In this document: piece after piece, positions 1 through 5,251 of the stretch
Numbering within the stretch: the stretch's first letter is position 1
Layout: every line of letters begins with the position of its first letter
Assembly: GCA_023386795.1 (NCBI GenBank)
Contig: JAEWJB010000184.1
Span: forward strand, 1 to 5,251
Source of the DNA: Pseudomonadota bacterium
GTDB lineage: Bacteria > Pseudomonadota > Gammaproteobacteria > Xanthomonadales > Xanthomonadaceae
Reading direction: 5' to 3'
Length of the DNA stretch: 5,251 nucleotides
Notes under the pieces: model-generated
Database searches by the model: none
The model's input: the letters and a program-made list of their open reading frames with translations, nothing else
What the model was told of the DNA's origin: nothing
Translations under genes and position numbers: made by a program

Positions 1-479
1 ACATGTCTAACAGCTTTGTTTAAGTTCTCATCCATAGTGAAAGCTTCTCTAGTAAAGTCTGCTGAAACTCCCATCTTTTTAAGTTGAGTTCTTATTCTTT
101 CTCTGTACTCATCTGACCATTCCCAAACTTTCTCTAAGAATCCTTCTCTTCCAAGTTCTTTCTTAACTAGACCTTGTTTCAGAAGTTCATTCTCAACTTT
201 AACTTCAGTTGCTATACTTGCGTGGTCTTCACCAGGAACCCATAAAGTACAATAACCTTGCATTCTTTTATATCTTATTAAAATATCTTGAAGTGTATTA
301 TCTAAAGCATGCCCAAGATGAAGTTTACCAGTTATATTTGGTGGTGGCATTACTATAGTATAAGGCTTTTTGCTTTTATCAACCTCTGGGGTAAAGTATT
401 TTTTCTCTTCCCATGTTTTATATATCTTTTCTTCGAATTCTTTTGGATTATAGGTTGTTGAAATATTATTTTCACTCAT
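1..479 (-). CDS. valS: Valyl-tRNA synthetase, N-terminal 159 residues (gene continues beyond the window)
   Basis: This cytoplasmic class I aminoacyl-tRNA synthetase charges tRNA-Val with valine using ATP. The visible part is the N-terminal extension and the first half of the Rossmann catalytic domain. The motif PPPNITGKLHLGHAL (residues 45-59) contains the class I HIGH signature as HLGH at 54-57, which binds ATP. The block DHASIATEVKVE (85-96) is the form typical of ValRS rather than IleRS or LeuRS. The KMSKS loop, the editing domain and the C-terminal coiled coil lie outside the window, so integrity of the whole gene cannot be judged. The ATG is preceded by AGGAGG at 8-base spacing, and the start MSENNISTTYNPKEFE resembles other clostridial ValRS. 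Regulation is by the valine-type T-box leader directly upstream. Seen: the motifs and frame. Known: the family's reaction. The call is very secure. Confidence 0.97.
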   Translation of the reverse strand, partial: MSENNISTTYNPKEFEEKIYKTWEEKKYFTPEVDKSKKPYTIVMPPPNITGKLHLGHALDNTLQDILIRYKRMQGYCTLWVPGEDHASIATEVKVENELLKQGLVKKELGREGFLEKVWEWSDEYRERIRTQLKKMGVSADFTREAFTMDENLNKAVRH

Positions 480-487
480 TTTTTCTT

Positions 488-493
488 CCTCCT
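488..493 (-). promoter_or_regulatory. Ribosome binding site of valS
   Basis: A perfect AGGAGG, complementary to the 3' end of 16S rRNA, lies 8 bases before the ATG at 479. It fixes the start of valS and predicts efficient translation once the T-box permits read-through. Confidence 0.93.
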
Positions 494-541
494 CTTAATT
501 TAGGTACATTTCTTTTAAGCTAAAATTTAGCTGTACTTAAG
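494..541 (-). other. Imperfect hairpin in the valS leader, abutting the ribosome binding site
   Basis: Read on the minus strand, CTTAA (541-537) and GTAC (536-533) can pair with GTAC (507-504) and TTAAG (498-494). Between them is a perfect inverted repeat, AGCTAAA / TTTAGCT (532-526 and 524-518). The stem is interrupted by a 10-base bulge (517-508) and a 5-base bulge (503-499). It lies after the T-box terminator and ends one base before the AGGAGG. It has no U-tract, so it is not a terminator. It could stabilise the 5' end of a processed valS mRNA or keep the ribosome binding site open, but this is inference. AT-rich DNA forms such repeats by chance fairly often. Confidence 0.4.
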
Positions 542-609
542 TATCTTCTTTGCTTTCATCCTTGGAAACTTATATTTATCAAATTTATTCCCCAGGAAAT
601 ATATGGAAT

Positions 610-647
610 AAAAAAAGAGCCTTCATCCTATAAAAGGACGAAGACTC
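610..647 (-). terminator. Intrinsic terminator of the valS T-box leader
   Basis: A 12-bp stem (647-636 with 628-617), including two G-U pairs, closes a 7-base loop and is followed by seven U residues (616-610). It is the regulated terminator. The competing antiterminator uses the T-box sequence upstream (AAAGG at 661-657 can pair with CCUUU at 637-633). When tRNA-Val is charged, the terminator forms and valS is not transcribed. It probably also stops read-through transcripts from the large upstream gene, since no other terminator is visible. Confidence 0.93.
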
Positions 648-757
648 GCGGTACCACCTTTATTTCTACAATCATAAAAGATTATAGACTCTCATTACTT
701 TAACGACATAGCTGCCGACTTTACCTACTTAAACTTTCAGCAAAGCTGCTCAAAAGC

Positions 758-760
758 TAC
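758..760 (-). promoter_or_regulatory. T-box specifier codon GUA (valine)
   Basis: In the Stem I internal loop, GUA is preceded by GAAG and followed by a purine, then by the closing CUUUU strand. The arrangement parallels the well-studied glyQS leader, where GGC sits in the same place. GUA is read by tRNA-Val(UAC), matching valS. A GUU at 769-767 was considered but lies inside a paired helix. Confidence 0.82.
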
Positions 761-860
761 CTTCAAAACATCCGATATAGAAAATCTCACAGCCTAAGGA
801 TTTTCTTCTCTTAATATCTTTACTGTTTTTACTCCTCTTTTTCATTGCATTTGTATATCC

Positions 861-887
861 ATATGAAATTATAACATATATTCATAT
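861..887 (-). repeat. 7-bp inverted repeat around the predicted valS transcription start
   Basis: ATATGAA (887-881) and TTCATAT (867-861) form a perfect 7-bp inverted repeat with a 13-bp centre. It lies immediately downstream of the -10 box and spans the predicted +1. It could be an operator-like dyad or a small 5' hairpin of the leader. The sequence is very AT-rich, so chance is a real explanation. Confidence 0.35.
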
Positions 888-915
888 ATTATAGTATTAA
901 ATGTAAAATTGTCAA
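888..915 (-). promoter_or_regulatory. Sigma-A-type promoter of valS
   Basis: A perfect -35 TTGACA (915-910) and a perfect -10 TATAAT (893-888) are separated by 16 bp, predicting a start near 881 and a leader of about 400 bases before the valS ATG. The -35 begins only 6 bp after the stop codon of the upstream gene. A second element, TGTTATAAT (876-868), has extended -10 form but no matching -35, and is the weaker candidate. Confidence 0.85.
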
Positions 916-921
916 GAAATT

Positions 922-3900
922 TTACACTTCTTTTTCAAGCCACAATACTTTTTTAGGCGCTTCCTTTTGTTCTAGGTTCTTAAAGGCAACTGACATCATA
1001 AGTTTAATTCTATTTAATTGATTAACTTCTGATGCACCTGGGTCATAATCTACTGCAACTATGTTAGAAAGAGGGTATTTGTGCTTTAATGCCTTAATCA
1101 TACCTTTTCCTGTAACATGATTAGGCAGGCAAGCAAATGGTTGCATACATATTATGTTGTTAACTCCACTTTCAATAAGTTCCATCATTTCAGCTGTTAA
1201 AAACCATCCTTCTCCTGTTTGATTTCCAAGAGAAAGTATTTGAGATGCCATATCTCCTAATTCTTTTATATGCTTTGGCGCATGAAATCTGTTACTTTCG
1301 TCTAAAGCTTTTTTCATTTCTTTTCTATATAGCTCCATAAACCATATAGCAAGCATTGAAATATTTCTGCTCTTTTTACTTGCAGATAAGAATTTATATT
1401 TAAAATCTGCGTCATAAGCTGAGTAGAAGAAGAAATCTAAAAGATCAGGCATAACAGCTTCTCCACCTTCATTTTCAATAACACTTACTGCATCATTGTT
1501 TGCAGTTGGATGGAACTTAACCAAAATCTCACCAACAAGACCTACCTTAGGTTTCTTTATATCTAATAGCTCTAGTTCATCAAACTCTTTAATAATATTT
1601 CTTATATTCTTTTTATAAGCATTAAAACTTCCACTTCTAACATTTTCTTTAGCTATCTCTCTCCACTTATCATAAAGCTCATTTGCACTTCCAACCTCTT
1701 TTTCATAAGGTCTTACTTTATATAAAACTCTCATAAATAAGTCACCATAAACTAATGACATTAATGCTTTATGAAGGAGTTTTGGTGTTATCTTAAATCC
1801 TGACTGTTTCTCAAGTCCAACAGCATTTAATGATATAACTGGTATATTTTCAAAACCAGCTTCAATTAAAGCTTTTTTAAGGAATCCTATATAGTTAGTT
1901 GCTCTACATCCTCCACCTGTTTGAGAAATGATAACTGACGTATTATCTAAATCATACTCACCTGATTTTAGGGCATGTATTAGCTGTCCTATAACTATTA
2001 TTGAAGGGTAACAAGCATCATTGTTAACATACTTTAGCCCCTCTTCTACAGCCATCTTATCAGTTGATGGTAAAACTACTAAGTTGTAGCCTGAAGAATT
2101 AAAAGCTTCCTGAACTAAATCAAAGTGAATAGGAGACATTTGAGGTGACAATATTGTATGAGTTTTTCTCATCTCCTTAGTAAACTCTTTAGACTTATAC
2201 TCAATCTTTTGTTTTATAGGAACATAGTTATTTCTAACTCTTTCTTCCATTGCAGCAATTAAGCTTCTAATTCTAATTCTTATAGCACCTAAATTATTTC
2301 CTTCATCTATTTTTAAAACAGTATATATTTTTCCTGCTGCACTTAATATCTCTTGAACCTGATCAGTTGTAACTGCATCTAATCCACATCCAAAGGAGTT
2401 TAATTGAACTAACTCTAAGTTATCTTTTTTAGATACATATGTGGCTGCTCTGTATAATCTTGAATGGTATGTCCATTGATCAACTATTTTAAGTGGTCTT
2501 TGTACCTCAGATAAATGAGCAACTGAATCTTCTGTTAAAACAGCCATTCCAAAGGATGCTATTATATTAGGTATTCCATGGTTTATTTCAGGATCTATAT
2601 GATATGGTCTTCCACTAAGTACTATACCCTTTTTACCTGTTTCCTCAAGATACTTTATTACTTCCTCGCCTTTGTTTCTTATATCTAAAACGTAGTTTTC
2701 TTTTTCCTTCCAAGCTAAATCTAGTGCTTTAGTACACTCTTCTTTACTAATACCAAACTCTTTAAACTCATCAATAAGTCTAACTAATAACTTATCTTTA
2801 TCATGAAGTGCAAAGAAAGGATTCATAAACTTAACATCTTGCTCTTGAATAACATCCATATTAGCTCTTATAGCTTCTGGATATGAAGTTACTATAGGAC
2901 AATTGTAGTGATTTCCTGCTGTAGGATCCTCTTTTACTTCATATGGAATACATGGATAGAAAATTGTTTTTACTCCTCTATTTATCAAAGCCATAATATG
3001 TCCATGAACAAGCTTAGCTGGATAACAAGCTGATTCAGATGGTATTGTTTCTATTCCCATTTCATATATAGCTTTAGAACTTCTAGGAGATAATTCAACT
3101 CTAAATCCCAACTCTGTTAAGAAAGTAAACCAAAATGGATAGTTCTCATATTGATTTAAAACTCTAGGTATTCCTATTACGCCTCTTTTAGCTTGTTCTT
3201 TTTTAAGTGGAATATATTTAAAAGTTCTTCTATATTTATAGTCATATAAATTAGGTACTTCTTCACTAGATACTCTACCTATAATAGGTCTTTCACATCT
3301 ATTTCCTGATATAAAGGTTTCTCCATTTGAGAACTTATTTTTAGTTAACAAGCAGTTGTTTCCACAAAGTCCACATCTCTCAAGACTTGTATCAAAAGTA
3401 AAGCTTTCTAGTTCATCTAAAGGTAATAAAGTTGACTCATAATCTTGTGTGTATCTTTCTTTTGCAATTAATGCAGCTCCAAAAGCTCCCATAAGACCAG
3501 CAATATCAGGTCTTATTACTTCTCTTTCAGAAACAAGTTCAAAACTTCTAAGTACAGCATCATTATAGAAAGTTCCACCTTGAACTATTATCTTCTGTCC
3601 CATTTCTTCTTTTTTTCTTATTTTAATAACTTTAAATAAAGCATTTTTTATAACCGAATAAGAAAGTCCAGCAGATATATCACCTACTGTTGCACCTTCT
3701 TTTTGAGATTGCTTAACTCTTGAATTCATAAACACTGTACATCTTGAACCTAAGTCCACAGGACTTGATGAATATAAAGCTTCCTTAGCAAAATCTTTAA
3801 CTTCCATATTTAAAGAATTAGCAAAGGTTTCTATAAATGATCCACATCCTGAAGAGCAAGCTTCATTTAATAGTATGCTATCAATTACTCCATTTTTTAT

Positions 3901-5181
3901 TCTTAGACATTTCATGTCTTGTCCACCAATATCTAAGATAAAGTCAACTCCTGGTAAAAAGTTATCAGCAGCTTTATAGTGAGCTATAGTTTCTATTTCC
4001 CCAATATCTATATGCAGTGCAGCTTTAATTAAGCTCTCACCATATCCAGTTATAGTAGAATTAACTATCTTAGTTTCTTTAGGCATCTTACTGTATATCT
4101 CTTTTAATATACCTACTACAGTTAATAAAGGACTTCCTTCATTTGATCCGTAATAAGAATAAAGTAGTTCTCCTGATTCACCTATTAATGCAGCTTTAGT
4201 TGTTGTAGATCCTGCATCAATACCTAAATAGGTATTTCCTTTATATAAACTTAAATCCCCTCTTTTGGCTTTATTATCATCATGTCTATTTCTAAATTCT
4301 ATTAATTCCTCATCATCTTTAAATAAAGGTCTTAAAGTTTCTATTTCTTTATCTTGGAACTTTGATAATTCTTTCACTTTATCAACTATATTTTTAAACA
4401 AAATGCTATTTTCACCTTTTGAAGCTAAAGCTGCTCCTAAAGCCACAAATAGTTGTGGATTTTCTGGGAATATGACATCTTCTTCTTTTAATTCTAAAGT
4501 TTCTATAAATCTTTGTCTTAATTCTGATAAGAAATAAAGTGGTCCTCCTAAGAAAGCAACCTTTCCTCTAATTGGTTTTCCGCAAGCTAATCCACTTATA
4601 GTTTGAGTTACAACTGCTTGAAGTACAGAAGCTGCTATATCTTCTTTTTTAGCTCCTTCATTTATAAGAGGTTGTACATCAGTTTTTGCAAAAACTCCAC
4701 ATCTAGATGCAATAGGGTATATAGTACCATAATTCTTAGCTAAATCATTTAAACCTGTAGCATCAGTTTTTAGTAATGAAGCCATCTGATCTATAAATGC
4801 ACCCGTACCCCCTGCACAAGTTCCATTCATTCTTTGTTCTACTCCACCTTTGAAGTAAGTTATCTTAGCATCTTCTCCACCTAGCTCTATAGCTACATCT
4901 GTTTCCGGAACCATTTCCTCTATAGTTTTAGTGCATGCTATAACTTCTTGTATAAAAGTAACCTCTAACCACTTTGAAACTGAAAGTCCACCAGATCCTG
5001 TAACATTAATTGTTATCTCAATATTTCCGAACTGTTTATAGGCTTCTCTAATAAGGCCAATAATTGTGCTCTTTATGTCAGAGAAGTGTCTCTTATATCT
5101 GCTATATACTATTTTATTTGCTGTATTTAAAATTACTAGTTTTACTGTAGTAGACCCTACATCCAACCCTAAATTATACAT
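922..5181 (-). CDS. Giant acyl-CoA dehydratase activase / 2-hydroxyacyl-CoA dehydratase-like fusion protein (1419 aa)
   Basis: This is a predicted cytoplasmic ATP-driven iron-sulfur electron-transfer protein with unknown substrate. Residues 1-255 and 316-575 are two BcrAD/BadFG (HgdC-type) ASKHA ATPase domains. Their phosphate loops are LDVGSTTVK (6-14) and IDAGSTTTK (321-329), with ELGGEDAK and DIGGQDMK as second nucleotide motifs. Each has the cluster-ligand cysteine pair (C122/C161 and C442/C481). A linker carries C603, C606, C610 and C629. Residues about 665-950 (DUF2229-like) and 1000-1400 resemble HgdB-type dehydratase subunits, each with an ACYP motif (718-721 and 1056-1059) and further cysteines (C744, C932; C1092, C1351). 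There is no signal peptide or membrane segment, and the frame is intact. The family is widespread in anaerobes and usually named '2-hydroxyglutaryl-CoA dehydratase' or 'CoA activase'. True 2-hydroxyglutaryl-CoA activity is doubtful, because no CoA-transferase or separate dehydratase gene is in view. The start is supported by AAAGGA upstream. Family assignment is secure; function is not. Confidence 0.93.
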   Translation of the reverse strand: MYNLGLDVGSTTVKLVILNTANKIVYSRYKRHFSDIKSTIIGLIREAYKQFGNIEITINVTGSGGLSVSKWLEVTFIQEVIACTKTIEEMVPETDVAIELGGEDAKITYFKGGVEQRMNGTCAGGTGAFIDQMASLLKTDATGLNDLAKNYGTIYPIASRCGVFAKTDVQPLINEGAKKEDIAASVLQAVVTQTISGLACGKPIRGKVAFLGGPLYFLSELRQRFIETLELKEEDVIFPENPQLFVALGAALASKGENSILFKNIVDKVKELSKFQDKEIETLRPLFKDDEELIEFRNRHDDNKAKRGDLSLYKGNTYLGIDAGSTTTKAALIGESGELLYSYYGSNEGSPLLTVVGILKEIYSKMPKETKIVNSTITGYGESLIKAALHIDIGEIETIAHYKAADNFLPGVDFILDIGGQDMKCLRIKNGVIDSILLNEACSSGCGSFIETFANSLNMEVKDFAKEALYSSSPVDLGSRCTVFMNSRVKQSQKEGATVGDISAGLSYSVIKNALFKVIKIRKKEEMGQKIIVQGGTFYNDAVLRSFELVSEREVIRPDIAGLMGAFGAALIAKERYTQDYESTLLPLDELESFTFDTSLERCGLCGNNCLLTKNKFSNGETFISGNRCERPIIGRVSSEEVPNLYDYKYRRTFKYIPLKKEQAKRGVIGIPRVLNQYENYPFWFTFLTELGFRVELSPRSSKAIYEMGIETIPSESACYPAKLVHGHIMALINRGVKTIFYPCIPYEVKEDPTAGNHYNCPIVTSYPEAIRANMDVIQEQDVKFMNPFFALHDKDKLLVRLIDEFKEFGISKEECTKALDLAWKEKENYVLDIRNKGEEVIKYLEETGKKGIVLSGRPYHIDPEINHGIPNIIASFGMAVLTEDSVAHLSEVQRPLKIVDQWTYHSRLYRAATYVSKKDNLELVQLNSFGCGLDAVTTDQVQEILSAAGKIYTVLKIDEGNNLGAIRIRIRSLIAAMEERVRNNYVPIKQKIEYKSKEFTKEMRKTHTILSPQMSPIHFDLVQEAFNSSGYNLVVLPSTDKMAVEEGLKYVNNDACYPSIIVIGQLIHALKSGEYDLDNTSVIISQTGGGCRATNYIGFLKKALIEAGFENIPVISLNAVGLEKQSGFKITPKLLHKALMSLVYGDLFMRVLYKVRPYEKEVGSANELYDKWREIAKENVRSGSFNAYKKNIRNIIKEFDELELLDIKKPKVGLVGEILVKFHPTANNDAVSVIENEGGEAVMPDLLDFFFYSAYDADFKYKFLSASKKSRNISMLAIWFMELYRKEMKKALDESNRFHAPKHIKELGDMASQILSLGNQTGEGWFLTAEMMELIESGVNNIICMQPFACLPNHVTGKGMIKALKHKYPLSNIVAVDYDPGASEVNQLNRIKLMMSVAFKNLEQKEAPKKVLWLEKEV
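982..3187 (-). other. Domains: tandem HgdB-like dehydratase modules, residues about 665-1400
   Basis: The first module (about 665-950) carries SACYPAKLVHGHIMAL (717-732), FYPCIPYE (741-748), LSGRPYHIDPEINHG (855-869) and NSFGCGLDAVTTDQ (928-941). The second (about 1000-1400) carries DACYPSIIVIGQLIHAL (1055-1071), TGGGCRATNY (1088-1097), VGEILVKFHPTANND (1216-1230) and QPFACLPNHVTGKG (1347-1360). The two sets of blocks occur in the same order and look alike, suggesting an ancient duplication. In dehydratases, three cysteines per subunit bind a [4Fe-4S] cluster. Module boundaries are estimates. Confidence 0.7.
3283..3384 (-). other. Cysteine cluster linker, residues 600-633 (C-x2-C-x3-C-x18-C)
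   Basis: Cysteines 603, 606 and 610 (ERCGLCGNNC) plus C629 (GNRCERP) sit in the short segment between the second activase domain and the first dehydratase-like module. The spacing suits an extra iron-sulfur cluster relaying electrons between the two halves; zinc binding cannot be excluded. Confidence 0.6.
3457..4236 (-). other. Domain: second activase (ASKHA ATPase) module, residues 316-575
   Basis: The motif order repeats that of the first module: YLGIDAGSTTTK (318-329), ITGYGE (377-382), LDIGGQDMK (416-424), VQGGTFYND (533-541) and GAFGAALIAKE (565-575). The ligand cysteines are C442 (NEACSSGCGSF) and C481 (GSRCTVF), again 39 apart, with an extra cysteine at 446. The two modules probably pack as a pseudo-dimer. 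Confidence 0.88.
4417..5181 (-). other. Domain: first activase (ASKHA ATPase) module, residues 1-255
   Basis: The ATP-binding signatures appear in order: LGLDVGSTTVK (4-14), VTGSGG (60-65), IELGGEDAK (98-106), LGGPLYF (211-217) and VALGAALAS (246-254). C122 in NGTCAGGTGAF and C161 in ASRCGVF are 39 residues apart. In the known HgdC homodimer, two cysteines from each monomer hold one bridging [4Fe-4S] cluster. The usual Gln of the GGQD motif is Glu here (GGED). Confidence 0.88.
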
Positions 5182-5190
5182 TTAATCGCT

Positions 5191-5196
5191 TCCTTT
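5191..5196 (-). promoter_or_regulatory. Ribosome binding site of the large fusion gene
   Basis: AAAGGA lies 9 bases before the ATG at 5181. It supports this ATG as the start, as does the reading frame, which opens directly with the phosphate-binding strand MYNLGLDVGSTT. Confidence 0.8.
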
Positions 5197-5221
5197 CAAT
5201 AAAAATAAAAGCCTAATACTT

Positions 5222-5250
5222 ATTATATTATTAAATAAATCCAATTTAAA
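5222..5250 (-). promoter_or_regulatory. Possible sigma-A promoter of the large fusion gene
   Basis: A perfect -10 TATAAT (5227-5222) has TTTAAA (5250-5245, four of six matches to TTGACA) at 17-bp spacing, which would start transcription near 5215 with a leader of about 34 bases. The region is almost entirely A and T, and the window ends one base upstream, so this is a candidate only. Confidence 0.4.
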
Positions 5251-5251
5251 G

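Larger units (their letters stand above)
610..855 (-). ncRNA. Valine-type T-box riboswitch (tRNA-sensing leader of valS)
   Basis: This cis-acting RNA binds uncharged tRNA-Val and then lets transcription continue into valS. The T-box core AAGGTGGTACCGCG lies at 660-647. Its UGGU element can pair with the tRNA ACCA end, and the final U fits the A discriminator base of tRNA-Val. In Stem I, AAGAG (839-835) pairs with CUUUU (756-752). Above it sits the specifier loop, with AGUA (833-830) on the 5' side and GAAG-GUA-G (764-757) on the 3' side. Next come AAAACA/UGUUUU (829-824 with 770-765), GAUAU/AUAUC (818-814 with 778-774), and the distal helix GAAAAUC/GAUUUUC (805-799 with 786-780) with a 12-base loop. 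The specifier is therefore GUA (760-758), a valine codon, which agrees with the gene downstream. The 5' boundary is approximate; the transcript probably starts near 881. The pairings were worked out by eye. Confidence 0.95.

Noticed and set aside
767..769. GUU as an alternative valine specifier in the T-box
   Set aside because: It falls within the UGUUUU strand that pairs with AAAACA, whereas GUA at 760-758 lies in the unpaired loop opposite AGUA, the position expected for a specifier.
868..876. TGTTATAAT as the main valS promoter
   Set aside because: It resembles an extended -10 but has TACTAT where a -35 should be. The TTGACA/TATAAT pair just upstream fits far better. It may be a secondary start.
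4265..4537. 90-codon plus-strand open frame starting at TTG
   Set aside because: It lies entirely antisense inside the large fusion gene. It is Ser/Leu/Asn-rich, as expected from reading AT-rich Clostridium codons backwards, and matches no family I recognise. I saw no convincing reason to call it a gene.
922..5181. Mis-assembly or frameshift joining several separate genes into one long frame
   Set aside because: The frame is continuous, the module order is sensible, and all motifs are intact. Proteins of about 1400 residues with this architecture are familiar in anaerobes, so a natural fusion is the better reading.
1..5251. CRISPR array, transposon ends, tRNA or rRNA genes, phage genes
   Set aside because: I looked for regular direct repeats, terminal inverted repeats, cloverleaf ends and transposase motifs on both strands and saw none. 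The window reads as ordinary chromosomal core DNA.

Overview
The window looks like chromosomal DNA from a low-GC anaerobic Firmicute, most likely a Clostridium sensu stricto or close relative. The evidence is the strongly AT-rich coding sequence, the AGGAGG-type ribosome binding sites, a T-box riboswitch ahead of an aminoacyl-tRNA synthetase gene, and a giant CoA-activase/dehydratase-like protein typical of strict anaerobes. Species cannot be assigned from the sequence alone.

Everything supported lies on the minus strand, so reading order runs from high to low coordinates. Positions 5251-5182 hold a short upstream region with a plausible promoter and a ribosome binding site. Positions 5181-922 are one intact 1419-codon gene. 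It encodes an uncharacterised four-part protein: two tandem ASKHA-fold 2-hydroxyacyl-CoA dehydratase activase domains, a cysteine cluster, and two tandem dehydratase (HgdB)-like modules. Positions 921-480 are the control region of the next gene: a near-consensus sigma-A promoter starting 6 bp after the big gene's stop codon, a valine-type T-box leader with GUA specifier and intrinsic terminator, a small hairpin, and a ribosome binding site. Positions 479-1 encode the first 159 residues of valyl-tRNA synthetase (valS), which runs off the window.

The two genes need not be functionally related. valS has its own promoter and is controlled by uncharged tRNA-Val through the T-box. No terminator is visible between the genes, so transcripts of the large gene probably run into the T-box leader, whose terminator would be their main stop signal when valine is plentiful.

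The most interesting object is the large protein. Its cysteine layout suggests that one polypeptide carries the ATP-driven electron donor (activase pair) and the iron-sulfur acceptor (dehydratase-like pair), which are separate proteins in the classical 2-hydroxyacyl-CoA dehydratases. Its substrate is unknown.
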